Of a stretch of 64,000 nucleotides of DNA, positions 44,959-58,002 are shown piece by piece. Every line of letters begins with the position of its first letter. The first letter of the stretch is position 1. Under the pieces are notes generated by a model that was not told the DNA's origin, did not search any database, and saw only the letters and a list, made by a program, of their open reading frames with translations. Made by a program: the position numbers and the translations under genes. The stretch comes from Rhodospirillales bacterium. Lineage in GTDB: Bacteria > Pseudomonadota > Alphaproteobacteria > Rhodospirillales > Defluviicoccaceae. The stretch spans positions 1 through 64,000 of the forward strand of contig JAEULH010000040.1 in the NCBI GenBank assembly GCA_016793925.1. Direction: 5' to 3'.

Positions 44959-46035
44959 ATGCTGATAAGGAAGTTACGGGTGGTTGAAAAAGAAACGGCC
45001 GACAAGGGCCGCGCGATCGACGCTGCGATCAGTCAGATCGAGCGAGCATTCGGCCGGGGGTCGATCATGCGCCTCGGCCAGCGCGAGACGGTCGAAACGG
45101 AAGTCGTTTCCACCGGGTCCATCGCGCTCGACATCGCTCTCGGCATCGGCGGCCTGCCGCGTGGCCGTATCGTCGAGATTTACGGGCCGGAGAGCTCGGG
45201 CAAGACGACCCTGGCGCTGCACGCCATTGCCGAGGCGCAGAAGAAGGGCGGCGTCTGCGCGTTCATCGATGCCGAGCATGCGCTCGATCCGGTCTACGCA
45301 ACCAAGCTGGGCGTCAACGTCGACGACCTGTTGCTGTCGCAGCCGGACGCCGGCGAGCAGGCGCTGGAGATTGCCGACACGTTGGTTCGCTCCGGTGCGA
45401 TCGACGTTCTTGTTGTCGACAGCGTTGCTGCGTTGGTTCCGCGCGCGGAACTCGAGGGCGAGATGGGCGATACCCACGTCGGCCTCCAGGCGCGGCTGAT
45501 GAGCCAGGCCCTGCGCAAGCTGACCGGATCCGTCTCGAAATCGCGGACGATGATCATCTTCATCAATCAGATCCGGATGAAGATCGGCGTGATGTTCGGC
45601 AACCCGGAGACGACCACCGGCGGCAATGCGCTGAAGTTCTACGCCTCGGTTCGCCTGGAAATCCGCCGCATCGGCGCGATCAAGGACCGCGACGAGATGG
45701 TCGGGAACCAGACCCGGGTGAAGGTGGTCAAGAACAAGCTGGCGCCGCCGTTCAAGATGGTGGAGTTCGACATCATGTACGGCGAGGGCATCTCCAAGAC
45801 CGGGGAACTGCTCGACCTTGGGGTGCGCGCCGGCATCATCGAGAAGTCCGGATCGTGGTTCTCGCACGGCTCGCAGCGGATCGGCCAGGGCCGCGAAAAC
45901 GCGAAGAGCTTCCTCGCCGAGCATCCGGAGATCGCTGCCGACATCGAGCGGCAGATCCGCCAGAATGCCGGCCTGGTCGCGGAGACCATGCTGGTCGGCG
46001 CCGCCGGGGAGATGAACGACAGCGGCGAGGGCTGA
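44959..46035 (+). CDS. recA: Recombinase A
   Basis: A 358-residue RecA, the ATP-dependent strand-exchange protein and co-protease for LexA. Walker A is GPESSGKTT at 76-84, [14 protein letters not shown] and [17 protein letters not shown] are present, and the L2-region motif [15 protein letters not shown] is intact. The N-terminus [20 protein letters not shown] is typical for alphaproteobacteria, and the C-terminal tail is short and acidic. The ATG at 44959 was chosen for this fit. alaS follows after 160 bp. Confidence 0.98.
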   Translation: MLIRKLRVVEKETADKGRAIDAAISQIERAFGRGSIMRLGQRETVETEVVSTGSIALDIALGIGGLPRGRIVEIYGPESSGKTTLALHAIAEAQKKGGVCAFIDAEHALDPVYATKLGVNVDDLLLSQPDAGEQALEIADTLVRSGAIDVLVVDSVAALVPRAELEGEMGDTHVGLQARLMSQALRKLTGSVSKSRTMIIFINQIRMKIGVMFGNPETTTGGNALKFYASVRLEIRRIGAIKDRDEMVGNQTRVKVVKNKLAPPFKMVEFDIMYGEGISKTGELLDLGVRAGIIEKSGSWFSHGSQRIGQGRENAKSFLAEHPEIAADIERQIRQNAGLVAETMLVGAAGEMNDSGEG

Positions 46036-46195
46036 GACTGCGGCGGTTTGGGTCTTGGTGTCGGCGAGAGTCGAGCCATGACCCCGCTTCCTCTCGTCGT
46101 CGGCGCCTTGTGGACAGGGCGACGGCGCGGCGCTAAAAGCGCGCTCATACGCAGCGAGACGATCGCCCGTTTCGCTGCGCCTTCGGGCCGCTTAC

Positions 46196-48901
46196 ATGAG
46201 TGCCATGCAGACCGTCAACGATATCCGCAAGGCTTTTCTCGACTACTTCGCGCGCCATGGTCACCGGGTCGTCGCCTCCGGCCCGCTGGTTCCGCGCAAC
46301 GATCCGTCGTTGATGTTCACCAACGCCGGCATGGTCCAGTTCAAGAACGTCTTCACCGGGGTCGAAAAGCGCGACTACGTTCGCGCGACCACCTCGCAGA
46401 AGTGCGTGCGCGCCGGGGGCAAGCACAACGACCTCGAGAACGTGGGCTATACCGCGCGTCATCACACTTTCTTCGAAATGCTCGGCAATTTTTCCTTTGG
46501 CGACTATTTCAAGGACGTCGCGATCGAGCTCGCCTGGATCCTGGTGACGAAGGAATTCGGGCTGCCTGCGGACCGGCTTCTGGTCACCGTTTTCGCCGAG
46601 GACGACCAGGCGTTCGATCTGTGGAAAAAGATCGCCGGCCTGCCCGACGGCAGGATCCTGCGCATCGCCAGCCACGATAACTTCTGGTCGATGGGCGACA
46701 CCGGTCCGTGCGGTCCCTGCTCCGAGATCTTCTACGACCACGGCCCCCACCTTCCCGGCGGCCCGCCCGGGAGCGCCGATGCCGACGGCGACCGCTTCAT
46801 CGAGATCTGGAACCTCGTGTTCATGCAGTACGAGCAGGTCACCGCCGATCGGCGGATCGACCTGCCGCGGCCGTCGATCGACACCGGGATGGGCCTGGAA
46901 CGCACGGCCGCGGTGTTGCAGGGCACCCACGACAACTACAAGATCGACCTGTTCCGCACGCTGATCCAGGCCTCGGCGGAGGCCTCGGGCACCGCGCCCG
47001 ACGGCCCGGCGGCGATCTCGCACCGGGTGATTGCCGATCATCTGCGCGCATCGGCGTTTCTCGTCGCCGACGGGGTCATGCCGTCGAATGAGGGCCGCGG
47101 CTACGTCCTGCGCCGGATCATGCGCCGGGCCATGCGCCACGCGCAGCTCATCGGCTGCGACGAGCCGTTGATGTGGCGGCTGGTCCCGACGCTGGTCGCG
47201 GAGATGGGGCAGGCGTACCCCGAGCTGGCGCAGACCGAGGCGATGATCGCCGATACCCTGCGCCTGGAGGAAAGCCGTTTCCGCCGAACGCTGGATCGCG
47301 GGCTGGTCCTTCTCGACGAGGCGTCGGCGAACCTGCCCGCGGGAAGCAAGCTCGACGGCGAAATCGCCTTCAAGCTCTACGATACCTTCGGCTTCCCCCT
47401 CGATCTGACCCAGGACGCCTTGCGCGCCCGCGGGATCGGCGTCGACGTCGACGGCTTCAACGCGGCGATGGACCGTCAACGTGCCGAAGCCCGCAAGGCC
47501 TGGACCGGGTCGGGCGAGGCCGCGACCGAGGCCGTCTGGTTTGCCCTGCGCGAGCGCTGCGGTCCCAGCGAGTTCCTCGGCTACGAAACCGAGAGCGCGG
47601 AGGGCAAGGTCGTCGCGCTGGTTGTCGACGGCGTCGAGGTCGAGAGCGCCGAGGCCGGCGCGGACGTCGCCGTCGTGTGCAATCAGACCCCGTTCTACGG
47701 CGAAGGCGGCGGCCAGGTCGGCGATGTCGGCGCGATCCGCGGCTCGTCCGGAGCGGTCGTCAGGGTGACGGACACCCAGCGCAAGCTCGGCGATCTCATC
47801 GTCCATCTTGGGCGGGTCGAATCGGGCGCGCTGAACCGCGGCGATGATGTCGTTCTCGACGTCGATCATGGCCGCCGGCAGGCGACCCGCGGCAACCATT
47901 CGGTGACCCACCTGCTCCATGGCGTTTTGCGTCGTCGCCTCGGCGAAAGCGTGACCCAGAAGGGTTCCATGGTCGGGCCCGAGCGGATGCGCTTCGACAT
48001 CAGCTATCCGCATGCCATCGCTCCGGACGAACTCGCCGCCGTCGAGGCCGAGGTCAACGACCAGATCCGCGACAACAGCGCGGTCGAGACGCACCTAATG
48101 GAGCCCGAGGCCGCGGTCGCGGCGGGCGCGATGGCGCTGTTCGGCGAGAAGTACGGCGACGAAGTCCGTGTTCTGTCGATGGGGTCGCGGGACGACCGCG
48201 GCCGGCCGTTTTCGACGGAGCTGTGCGGTGGCACCCACGTGCGCCGCACAGGCGACATCGGCCTGTTCAAAATCGTTTCGGAGAGCGCGGTCGGCGCCGG
48301 CGTCCGCCGGATCGAAGCCCTGACGGGCGCGGCCGCGGAAGCCCATGTGGCGCGCGAGGAGGCGGCCCTGCGCGAGGTGGCGCACTTGCTTCGTGCGGGT
48401 CCGGAAGATCTGCCGCGCCGCGTCGGTGCTTTGCTCGACGAGCGGCGCAAGCTCGAGCGCGAGCTGGCCGACGCCCGGCGGGCGCTCGCTACGGGCGGCG
48501 GAAACCGTCGCAACGACGGCGCGCGTGAAATCGCGGGCGTCCGCTACTCACCGCAACTGCTTGACGGCGTGCCCCCACGCGAACTCAAGAGCCTCGCCGA
48601 CGACCTCAAAAAGCAGCTCGGCTCGGGCATCGTCGCCCTGGTCTCGACGGCCGAGGGCAAGGCGTCGCTGGTTGTCGGCGTGACCGAAGACCTGAAGGAC
48701 CGCATCAGCGCCGTCGATCTGGTGCGCGTCGGTTCGGCCGTCGTGGGCGGAAAAGGCGGCGGCGGCCGCCCGGACATGGCCCAGGCCGGCGGCCCGGACG
48801 CCGCCCAGGCCGAGGCGGCGCTGGACGCCATCGCCCAGGCGATCGCGGGCCGCCTGCTCCCGTCGACCGAGCGACCCGCGGCATCGACCGCTTCCGCCTG
48901 A
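46196..48901 (+). CDS. alaS: Alanyl-tRNA synthetase
   Basis: A 901-residue class II synthetase. The aminoacylation domain begins with [20 protein letters not shown] and [20 protein letters not shown]. The editing domain has the zinc-binding [14 protein letters not shown] and the partner [15 protein letters not shown]-Ala domain with a helical linker closes the protein. It charges tRNA-Ala and removes mischarged Ser or Gly. A glycine-rich stretch near the end ([17 protein letters not shown]) is the normal DHHA1 motif. Confidence 0.98.
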   Translation: MSAMQTVNDIRKAFLDYFARHGHRVVASGPLVPRNDPSLMFTNAGMVQFKNVFTGVEKRDYVRATTSQKCVRAGGKHNDLENVGYTARHHTFFEMLGNFSFGDYFKDVAIELAWILVTKEFGLPADRLLVTVFAEDDQAFDLWKKIAGLPDGRILRIASHDNFWSMGDTGPCGPCSEIFYDHGPHLPGGPPGSADADGDRFIEIWNLVFMQYEQVTADRRIDLPRPSIDTGMGLERTAAVLQGTHDNYKIDLFRTLIQASAEASGTAPDGPAAISHRVIADHLRASAFLVADGVMPSNEGRGYVLRRIMRRAMRHAQLIGCDEPLMWRLVPTLVAEMGQAYPELAQTEAMIADTLRLEESRFRRTLDRGLVLLDEASANLPAGSKLDGEIAFKLYDTFGFPLDLTQDALRARGIGVDVDGFNAAMDRQRAEARKAWTGSGEAATEAVWFALRERCGPSEFLGYETESAEGKVVALVVDGVEVESAEAGADVAVVCNQTPFYGEGGGQVGDVGAIRGSSGAVVRVTDTQRKLGDLIVHLGRVESGALNRGDDVVLDVDHGRRQATRGNHSVTHLLHGVLRRRLGESVTQKGSMVGPERMRFDISYPHAIAPDELAAVEAEVNDQIRDNSAVETHLMEPEAAVAAGAMALFGEKYGDEVRVLSMGSRDDRGRPFSTELCGGTHVRRTGDIGLFKIVSESAVGAGVRRIEALTGAAAEAHVAREEAALREVAHLLRAGPEDLPRRVGALLDERRKLERELADARRALATGGGNRRNDGAREIAGVRYSPQLLDGVPPRELKSLADDLKKQLGSGIVALVSTAEGKASLVVGVTEDLKDRISAVDLVRVGSAVVGGKGGGGRPDMAQAGGPDAAQAEAALDAIAQAIAGRLLPSTERPAASTASA

Positions 48902-50134
48902 TCACGTTTTCAGCGTCGTCTCCACCAGGACTTTGCCGTGCAGCGTCTGGTGGACCGGGCATTTGTCGGCAATCTCGAGCAGCTTCGCCCGCGCGTCCTC
49001 GTCGAGGTCGCCTTCGAGCGTAATTTCGCGAACGATACGGTCGATACGGCCGGCCTTGGTCTCGCAATTCGCGCAGTCTTCGGCGTGGATTTTGCCATGA
49101 CGCAGCATGACGCTGGCGCGCTCCAGCGCCAATCCCTTGCGCCCGGCGTACAACCGCATGGTCATGGTCGTACAGGCGCCGAGCGCGGCGAGGAGCAGAT
49201 CGTAGGGCGATGGCCCGGTGTCGGTGCCGCCGAAATCGACGGGCTCGTCGGCGAGCAGGCTGTGTTTGCCGCCAACCGAGATGACTTGCGCGAACGGACC
49301 GTCGCCGGCTTCTGCGACCGCGACTGAGCCCGCCGGCGCGGCCAGTTCGGGCAGTGCGGTGGATTGCACCGGGCCGACATAGCGCCCGGCCCAGGCGGCG
49401 ATGATGTCGGCGACATAGATGGCGTCCTCGCGTCGGGTCAGCAGGTGGTCGGCGTCGTCGAGAGAGATGAAGCTCTTGGGATGCCTGGCGGCGACGAAGA
49501 TCTTCGCCGCGTTGTCGATGCCGACGATGTCGTCGCGCGGGGAATGGAACACGAGCAGCGCCTTGCCGAGGCGGCCGATCCGCTCCGCCAGCCTGTGGCC
49601 GTCGATATCTTCGAGAAACTCCCGGGTGATGGTGAACGGCCGGCCTCCAAGGCGGACCTCGCCGCGACCGGCGCTCAAAAGATCCTCTTCGGCGACCTGA
49701 AGATGGCGACGGACATGTCCCGGCTCGGCCGGCGCGGCGACGGTGCAGACCGCCGCAGCCTCCGGAATTTCGCCCGCCGCGGCCAGCACCGCGGCGCCGC
49801 CGAGGCTGTGGCCGATGAGGATACTCGGGGCGCCATGGGCGGTGCGCATCCAGTCGGCGGCGGCAATCAGATCGGCGATGTTCGATGAGAACGTGGTGTT
49901 GGCGAACTCTCCGTCGCTGGCGCCGAGCCCCGTAAAGTCGAAGCGCAGCACGGCGATGCCGTGGGCGGTGAGGCCGGCGGCGATGCGTGCGGCGGCGAAA
50001 ACGTCCTTGCCGCAGGTGAAGCAGTGGGCAAACAGGGCGTAGGCTCGCGGCGTTCCCGCCGGCAGATCGAGCCTGGCGTCAAGCCGGCTGCTGCCATCGC
50101 CGCCGACGAAGGTGGCTTTCTCGCTGTGTCGCAT
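48902..50134 (-). CDS. Bifunctional alpha/beta hydrolase-OsmC fusion
   Basis: A 410-residue two-domain protein. The N-terminal alpha/beta hydrolase (about 1-255) has the serine elbow LIGHSLGGAAVL and DADHLLTRREDA near the catalytic histidine. The C-terminal OsmC domain (about 270-405) has the redox cysteines in LLAALGACTTMTMRLYA and DKCPVHQTLHGKV, used by OsmC/Ohr proteins to reduce organic peroxides. The fusion is a known recurrent architecture. It probably detoxifies peroxides or related esters. It is convergent with alaS, with the two stop codons adjacent. Confidence 0.9.
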   Translation of the reverse strand: MRHSEKATFVGGDGSSRLDARLDLPAGTPRAYALFAHCFTCGKDVFAAARIAAGLTAHGIAVLRFDFTGLGASDGEFANTTFSSNIADLIAAADWMRTAHGAPSILIGHSLGGAAVLAAAGEIPEAAAVCTVAAPAEPGHVRRHLQVAEEDLLSAGRGEVRLGGRPFTITREFLEDIDGHRLAERIGRLGKALLVFHSPRDDIVGIDNAAKIFVAARHPKSFISLDDADHLLTRREDAIYVADIIAAWAGRYVGPVQSTALPELAAPAGSVAVAEAGDGPFAQVISVGGKHSLLADEPVDFGGTDTGPSPYDLLLAALGACTTMTMRLYAGRKGLALERASVMLRHGKIHAEDCANCETKAGRIDRIVREITLEGDLDEDARAKLLEIADKCPVHQTLHGKVLVETTLKT

Positions 50135-50311
50135 CGGCTTGCCTCCTTCCGGCCGGCTGCCGGCACCTTTGGGTCGTGGCCGCCGCGATGTCTTCCCGCG
50201 GTCAGTTTATATTCGCCGGCGGATATGGCACACTAGCCGCAACGCTTGCGGGCCGCGACGAAAACGCGAGGCGGTCGAGACAAGGGCGGAGAACAGGGAG
50301 GAGAAAAGCGG

Positions 50312-51250
50312 ATGCACAAGCTTATCCTGGCTGCGGCGTTTGGCGCACTGCTCGCGACGCCGGCGCAGGCCCAGCAGTTCATCAATATCCTCACCGGCGG
50401 CACCAGCGGTGTCTACTACCCGCTGGGCAACGCGTTGTCGGCGATCTACGGCAAGGCCGTGCCCGACGCGCGGGTGACGGTGCAGGCGACAAAGGCGTCC
50501 GTCGAGAACCTCAACCTGCTGCAGGCCGGCCGCGGCGAGGTTGCCTTCACCCTGGGCGACTCGCTTTCGTTCGCAGCCAAGGGCGACGAGGAGATGGGCT
50601 TCGCCAAGCCTTTGGACAAGCTGAGGACCATGGCCGCGATCTATCCCAACTACATCCAGATTGTCGCCAGCCGCGAATCCGGCATCAAGACGCTGGCCGA
50701 CCTGAAGGGGAAACGCGTCTCGGTCGGCGCGCCAAAGTCGGGCACGGAGGTCAACGCCCGGACGGTGTTCGCCGCGGCCGATCTGACCTACAACGACATG
50801 AGCGTGCAGTATCTGCCCTTCGGCGAGTCCGTCGAGTTGATGAAAAACCGCCAGCTTGACGCAACCCTGCAGTCGGCAGGCCTTGGCGTCGCGTCGATCC
50901 GCGATCTTGCCAGCTCCGTTCCGATTACGGTGGTTTCGGTTCCGGCAGCCCTTGTCGACAAGATCGACGACCCGGCCTTTATCGCCGCGACCATTCCCGC
51001 CGGCACCTACGACGGGCAGACGGAATCCATCCCGACGGTCGCCATCAACAACTACCTGGTGACCCGTGAGGGCGTTCCTGACGACGAGGTCTACGCACTG
51101 ACCAAGGCGATGTTCGACAACCTGGACGATCTGGTTGCGGCGCATGCCGCGGCCAAGGCGATTTCTCTCGAGAAAGCTGCGCAGAAACCTCCGGTCCCGC
51201 TGCATCCGGGCGCAGAGCGGTTCTATCGCGAGAAAGGCGTCCTGAAGTAG
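50312..51250 (+). CDS. TAXI-family TRAP transporter solute receptor
   Basis: A 312-residue periplasmic receptor. A signal peptide of about 21 residues ends ATPAQAQQ, followed by the TAXI signature FINILTGGTSGVYYPLGNAL. LADLKGKRVSVGAPKSGTEV and YLPFGESVELMKNRQLDATLQSAG-type sequence are conserved. The ATG at 50312 follows GGGAGGAGAAAAGCGG, a strong ribosome-binding site. The fused TRAP permease is next, so this is a complete TAXI-TRAP uptake system for an organic acid or amino-acid-like substrate driven by an ion gradient. Confidence 0.94.
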   Translation: MHKLILAAAFGALLATPAQAQQFINILTGGTSGVYYPLGNALSAIYGKAVPDARVTVQATKASVENLNLLQAGRGEVAFTLGDSLSFAAKGDEEMGFAKPLDKLRTMAAIYPNYIQIVASRESGIKTLADLKGKRVSVGAPKSGTEVNARTVFAAADLTYNDMSVQYLPFGESVELMKNRQLDATLQSAGLGVASIRDLASSVPITVVSVPAALVDKIDDPAFIAATIPAGTYDGQTESIPTVAINNYLVTREGVPDDEVYALTKAMFDNLDDLVAAHAAAKAISLEKAAQKPPVPLHPGAERFYREKGVLK

Positions 51251-51271
51251 GCGGGCGCGGGCGCCGCCATC

Positions 51272-53353
51272 GTGGTTGACGCCGGTTCGGCCGTCGCAGG
51301 CGGCGGGTCCGAGGCGGAAGGCGGGCCGCCGGACACAGGCATGTTCGGGCCCGGCCGGCCGCTGTTCTGGATCTCAATCGTTTTCTGCGCGTTCCAGATC
51401 GTAACGGCCGCATACTCGCCGTTGCCGAGCCAGATCGTCCGCGCCATCCATGTCGGCTTTCTGATCCTGACGGTGTTCGGCATCGCCGCAGAACAGGCGC
51501 GCGAAGCGGACCGCTCGATCGCGTCGAGGGCGCTGCTGTGGGCGGCCGGCGCGGCCGCCTTCGCACTGGCGTTCTATCACTGGATCTACCAGGGCGAACT
51601 CATCCTGCGCGCCGGCGATCCGTCCACGCTCGACCTCGCCGTCGGTGCCGCCACCATCGCGCTGCTGTTCATCGCGGCGCAGCGGATCATGGGATGGGCC
51701 CTGCCGATCATCTGCCTGTCGTTCTTCCTCTACGCGCTGTTGGGCGACCGTCTGCCGTCGCCGCTCGCCCATCGCGGCTTCGCCTTGTCCCAGGTCATCG
51801 ACCAGTTCGCCTTCGGGACGGAGGGCATCTACGGCATCCCGACCTACGTCTCGTCGACGTACATCTTCCTCTTTATCCTGTTCGGCAGCTTCCTCGAGCA
51901 GGCCGGGATGATCCGCCTGTTCACCGATGTGGCGCTCGGGACCGTCGGCCATACAAAAGGCGGCCCGGCCAAGGTCGCGGTCATTTCGTCGGCGCTGATG
52001 GGCACGGTCAACGGCTCCGGCGTCGCCAACGTCGTCACCACCGGCCAGTTCACCATTCCGCTGATGAAGCGGTTCGGCTACCGGGCCGAGTTCGCCGGCG
52101 CCGTCGAGGCGACCTCGAGCATGGGCGGCCAGATCATGCCGCCGGTGATGGGCGCGGTCGCGTTCATCATGGCCGAGACGCTGAACATCCCCTATGCGGA
52201 TGTCTGCGTCGCCGCGCTGGTCCCGGCATTCCTCTACTTCGCGACGGCCCTGTGGATGGTCCACCTCGAGGCCGGCCGCCGCGGCCTTATCGGTATCCCC
52301 AAGGACCAGTGCCCGAACGCCATCGCGGCGATCCGCCGTCAGGGCTTCCTCGTCATTCCGCTCGCCGCCCTCGTCTACCTGCTGTTCAGCGGCTACACGC
52401 CGCTGTTCGCCGGCACCGTCGGCCTGGCGTTGACCGTGGTGCTTATCCTGGGCGGCGGAATTGCCGGCAGGGTGAGCGCGCTTTCGTTGCGCGTCGTCTT
52501 CTGGCTCGCCCTCGGCGTCATCTCCGCCGGCTTCTTTCGCTACGGCATCAACGTCATGGTCGCGCTCATCGCGCTTCTCATCGTCGTCAACCTGACGGCG
52601 CAGGGCGGCCGCGAGACCCTGCGCGTCGCGCTGCGCGGCATGGTCGCCGGGGCGCGCAACGCCCTTCCCGTGGGCATTGCCTGCGCGCTGGTCGGCATCA
52701 TCATCGGCACGATGACGCTCACCGGTCTGGCCGGGGTCGCCACGCAGGGGATCGTCGCGCTCGGTCGCGACAACCTGTTCGTTAGCCTGGCGCTTACCAT
52801 GCTCGTCTGCCTGGTTCTCGGCATGGGCATCCCGACCATCCCCAACTACATCATCGTCTCGTCGCTGGTCGGGCCGGTGCTGCTGAAGCTGGGCGTACCG
52901 CTCATCATCTCGCACTTCTTCGTCTTCTACTTCGGGATCATGGCCGACCTCACGCCGCCGGTCGCGCTCGCGGTCTTCGCCGCGTCCGCCGTCGCCCGCT
53001 CGGCGCCGATGCGCACCGGCTTCGAGGCGGTCCGCGTCGCCATCGCCGGCTTCGTCGTGCCCTACATGGCCGTCTACGACAACGCGCTGATGTTGCAGAC
53101 CGACGACGTCGGCGACACCATCTATGTGATCATGAAGGCGCTTCTGGCGATCGGCCTGTGGGGCGCGGCCGCCATCGGCCATCTGCTCGTGCCGCTCGCC
53201 TGGTGGGAGCGGCTTCTCGCCGCATGCGCCGCGGCAGCGCTGGTTCTGGCTGTGCCCCTCACCGACAGCATCGGCCTCGGCCTTGCCGCGCTTGCCGCCG
53301 CTGTCCATTACTGGCGAAGCCGCTCGCCGCACCAGCCGACCGGGGCAACCTGA
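51272..53353 (+). CDS. TRAP transporter permease, fused 4TM/12TM (TAXI type)
   Basis: A 693-residue polytopic membrane protein with about 16-18 helices, combining the small (DctQ-like) and large (DctM-like) TRAP subunits as in other TAXI systems. Motifs include VISSALMGTVNGSGVANVVT, SMGGQIMPPVMGAVAFIMAE, LVLGMGIPTIPNYIIV and DLTPPVALAVFAAS. The start is a GTG at 51272; the Met at 51341 is an alternative. Its stop overlaps the ATG of the DUF1850 gene by one base. Confidence 0.94.
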   Translation: MVDAGSAVAGGGSEAEGGPPDTGMFGPGRPLFWISIVFCAFQIVTAAYSPLPSQIVRAIHVGFLILTVFGIAAEQAREADRSIASRALLWAAGAAAFALAFYHWIYQGELILRAGDPSTLDLAVGAATIALLFIAAQRIMGWALPIICLSFFLYALLGDRLPSPLAHRGFALSQVIDQFAFGTEGIYGIPTYVSSTYIFLFILFGSFLEQAGMIRLFTDVALGTVGHTKGGPAKVAVISSALMGTVNGSGVANVVTTGQFTIPLMKRFGYRAEFAGAVEATSSMGGQIMPPVMGAVAFIMAETLNIPYADVCVAALVPAFLYFATALWMVHLEAGRRGLIGIPKDQCPNAIAAIRRQGFLVIPLAALVYLLFSGYTPLFAGTVGLALTVVLILGGGIAGRVSALSLRVVFWLALGVISAGFFRYGINVMVALIALLIVVNLTAQGGRETLRVALRGMVAGARNALPVGIACALVGIIIGTMTLTGLAGVATQGIVALGRDNLFVSLALTMLVCLVLGMGIPTIPNYIIVSSLVGPVLLKLGVPLIISHFFVFYFGIMADLTPPVALAVFAASAVARSAPMRTGFEAVRVAIAGFVVPYMAVYDNALMLQTDDVGDTIYVIMKALLAIGLWGAAAIGHLLVPLAWWERLLAACAAAALVLAVPLTDSIGLGLAALAAAVHYWRSRSPHQPTGAT

Positions 53354-53799
53354 TGGCGGTCTGCCTCACCGCCGGCGCGCTCACCGTCGTCATCCCGGCG
53401 AGCGCCTTCGTTCTGAGCTGGACCCATTCGGTGGAACGGACGGTCTGGCGCGAGGACTGGCGTGCGGTCGGCGATACGCTCGTGCTCGAGGAGGCGGCGG
53501 TGCAAGGCAGCGGCGCGGGGATGGAGCCCGGCGCCGACGCGCACTTCGACAACGGCGCCTGGCGCTATCGCCCGTCGTTGCCGCCTTTGCATATCCTGCG
53601 CCTTGCTCATTCCGAATACGCGGATGACTATCGCCTGTGTTGGCGAGACAAATGCGAACAGCTCGCAAATCTCGCCGCACGGGGGCAAGCCGAGGCGTTG
53701 GAAATTCGACCATGCGAGCCGCCGGATCATGCCGATGATGCAGCCGAACCGCCGGAACCGGCTCCGGCTCGCGCCTATGTGAGGGAGGAGAAGCCATGA
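53353..53799 (+). CDS. DUF1850 protein, TAXI-TRAP accessory
   Basis: A 148-residue DUF1850 protein. The N-terminus is hydrophobic (about 5-23, a signal or anchor), followed by the family hallmark [18 protein letters not shown] and the region [20 protein letters not shown]. Genes of this family regularly follow TAXI-type TRAP permeases, and their role is unknown. Its ATG overlaps the permease stop, and its stop overlaps the next ATG (ATGA), so the chain is translationally coupled. The last 50 residues are polar and proline-rich. Confidence 0.88.
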   Translation: MAVCLTAGALTVVIPASAFVLSWTHSVERTVWREDWRAVGDTLVLEEAAVQGSGAGMEPGADAHFDNGAWRYRPSLPPLHILRLAHSEYADDYRLCWRDKCEQLANLAARGQAEALEIRPCEPPDHADDAAEPPEPAPARAYVREEKP

Positions 53800-55001
53800 A
53801 GGGCGACGACAGCGCCGGTCCCTTGGCCGCAACGTTCCAGTGGGAGGATCCGCTCCTGCTCGAAGCCGAACTGAGCGAGGAGGAGCGCATGGTCGCCGAG
53901 ACCGCGCGCCATTACGCCCGCGACAAGCTGATGCCGCGCATCCTCCTGGCCAATCGCAACGAGACTTTCGACGTCGAAATCATGCGGGAAATGGGCGATC
54001 TGGGCCTGCTCGGCTCGACCATTCCGGCCGAGTACGGCGGCGCCGGCGTGAACTACGTCTCCTATGGCCTCGCCGCGCGGGAGATCGAGGCCGTCGACTC
54101 CGGCTATCGCTCGGCGATGAGCGTGCAATCCTCGCTGGTGATGTTTCCGATCTACACCTACGGAAACGAGGACCAGCGCCGGCGCTTCCTGCCCCGCCTC
54201 GCGACCAGCGAACTGATCGGGTGTTTCGGCCTGACCGAGCCCGACCACGGTTCCGATCCCGGCAGCATGCGGACCAGGGCGACGCGCGCCCCCGGCGGCT
54301 ACCATCTGGCCGGGACCAAGACGTGGATCACGAACGCCTCGATCGCCGACGTCATGGTGGTGTGGGCCAAGCTCGACGGGGTCATTCGCGGCTTCCTCCT
54401 CGAGCGCGGGATGGAGGGGTTAACCACGCCGAAGATAGAGGGCAAGTTTTCGCTGCGTGCGTCGCCGACGGGCCAGATCGTCATGGACAACGTGTTCGTC
54501 CCCGACGCCAACCTGCTGCCCGATGCCGGCGGCCTGTCCGGCCCGTTCGGCTGCCTCAACAAGGCCCGCTACGGGATCGCCTGGGGGGCGCTCGGCGCCG
54601 CCGAGTTCTGCTGGAAGGCGGCGCGCCAGTACGTGCTCGACCGCACCCAGTTCGGCCGGCCGCTTGCCGCCAACCAGCTCATCCAGCGCAAGCTTGCCGA
54701 TATGCAGACCGAGATCGCCATCGGTCTCAGCGCCTGCCTGCGCGCCGGCCGGATGATGGACGCGGCCCGCTGTTCGCCGCAGACCATCTCGCTGATCAAG
54801 CGCAACTCATGCGGCAAGGCGCTGGACATCGCCCGGGCGGCGCGCGACATGCACGGCGCCAACGGCATCGTCGACGAGTATCACGTCATCCGCCACGTGA
54901 TGAACCTGGAGACGGTCAACACCTACGAGGGGACCCACGACATTCACGCCCTGATCCTCGGGCGCGCCCAGACCGGCCTGCAGGCCTTCACCGGCGGCTG
55001 A
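53796..55001 (+). CDS. Acyl-CoA dehydrogenase, glutaryl-CoA dehydrogenase-like
   Basis: A 401-residue flavoprotein close to glutaryl-CoA dehydrogenase, which oxidises and decarboxylates glutaryl-CoA to crotonyl-CoA in lysine/tryptophan breakdown. The GCDH-typical [33 protein letters not shown] and [20 protein letters not shown] are visible; E378 is the expected catalytic base. FAD would be reoxidised by ETF. Translation is coupled to DUF1850 by an ATGA overlap, so the transporter may bring in a C5-type dicarboxylate or a precursor. A neighbouring glutarate-CoA transferase is not seen. Confidence 0.88.
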   Translation: MKGDDSAGPLAATFQWEDPLLLEAELSEEERMVAETARHYARDKLMPRILLANRNETFDVEIMREMGDLGLLGSTIPAEYGGAGVNYVSYGLAAREIEAVDSGYRSAMSVQSSLVMFPIYTYGNEDQRRRFLPRLATSELIGCFGLTEPDHGSDPGSMRTRATRAPGGYHLAGTKTWITNASIADVMVVWAKLDGVIRGFLLERGMEGLTTPKIEGKFSLRASPTGQIVMDNVFVPDANLLPDAGGLSGPFGCLNKARYGIAWGALGAAEFCWKAARQYVLDRTQFGRPLAANQLIQRKLADMQTEIAIGLSACLRAGRMMDAARCSPQTISLIKRNSCGKALDIARAARDMHGANGIVDEYHVIRHVMNLETVNTYEGTHDIHALILGRAQTGLQAFTGG

Positions 55002-55140
55002 GGTTCGTCGCTCGGCTCGGTCCGGGTTCCGTCGATCCACCTGGGACCGGTGGCCTATCGCCAGCCTGCGGACCTCGTTCGGGGGCAACACGTCGTCTCG
55101 CCAGAGGGACCAACGGCATTCCACTCGACATGCCACTCGC

Positions 55141-55456
55141 TCATTCAGCGCCGTCGTCTTCGTCGGGCGGCAGCCACGGGGCCAGCGCCGCAAGCAGCGC
55201 CGGAAGGCGGCCCTTGACCACCACGTCCAGCCGCACCTCGGCATGGCCGTGGATGAGCCGGTGACGCATCCCGGTGATGTCGCGCCAGGGGATCTCGGGG
55301 TGGGCGGCGCGAAAAGTCCGCAGACACCTTGGCGGCGGCCTCGCCGATCACCGCCAGCGAATGGATGATGGCGTTCTGGTGGAGGCGGCTGGCGAGAAAC
55401 ACGGCCTCGTCGACATCGGCAACGAAGCCGATCGCGTCCTCCGCCACCAGGGCCAT
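55141..55456 (-). pseudogene. Frameshifted HepT/DUF86-family gene
   Basis: Two minus-strand frames join into one DUF86 (HepT) protein. The first half reads [20 protein letters not shown], then [20 protein letters not shown]; the second reads [20 protein letters not shown], then [20 protein letters not shown]. An extra T in a run of four (55312-55315) breaks the frame. The R-x4-6-H motif of HepT RNase toxins (MRHRLIHGH) lies after the break. No MntA-type nucleotidyltransferase antitoxin is adjacent. A single-base sequencing error would make it intact, so 'pseudogene' is provisional. Confidence 0.72.
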
Positions 55457-55492
55457 GTCGAGGTTCAGCGCGCCGCCGGCTGCGGCGCAGCC

Positions 55493-57658
<2,166 letters not shown>

Positions 57659-57823
57659 GACGGGAGGTTTCCGGCAGCGGAGACGGCTGCGGCATCATAA
57701 GCGACCGAGGAGAGCGGATACAGCGCTTTGTCGTTGCCGCCGCTGTGCGCGCCTTCGGGTTTCTTCCGGATGCAAAAGGCCGCCGACGGCGCAGGGTGGT
57801 CCGGGAGCCTCGGGAGCGTCCCG

Positions 57824-57923
57824 CCGACGAGGGGCGCACGCACCCCTGTCGGACGCACGCGGGCTCCGCTCGCTGGGAGCGAAGCCCGCTGCATTGGACG
57901 GTTGCCCCGCAGATGCGGGGGCA
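57824..57923. repeat. Three consecutive strong hairpins
   Basis: Hairpin A (57824-57852) pairs CCGAC/GTCGG and AGGGG/CCCCT. Hairpin B (57860-57888) pairs CGGGCT/AGCCCG and CGCTC/GAGCG. Hairpin C (57903-57923) pairs TGCCCCGC with GCGGGG and CA, with one extra G. They fill the gap between glnA and the amylase gene and could be a processing or termination block or an intergenic repeat. The 380-bp gap 57659-58038 holds no recognisable gene. Confidence 0.6.
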
Positions 57924-58002
57924 GGGAGGAGGCGACGTCTCGATCAACCTGCCTGCGGACGGGTCATCCGAAAGCAGACGATCGAACGCCTACCCAAGGA
58001 TC

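Noticed and set aside
46145..48094. A 649-codon frame antisense to alaS
   Set aside because: alaS is unmistakable and the antisense product has no domain pattern.
51374..53332. A 652-codon frame antisense to the TRAP permease
   Set aside because: The product is almost all Asp, Arg, Glu and Gly, the reverse reading of codons for membrane helices.
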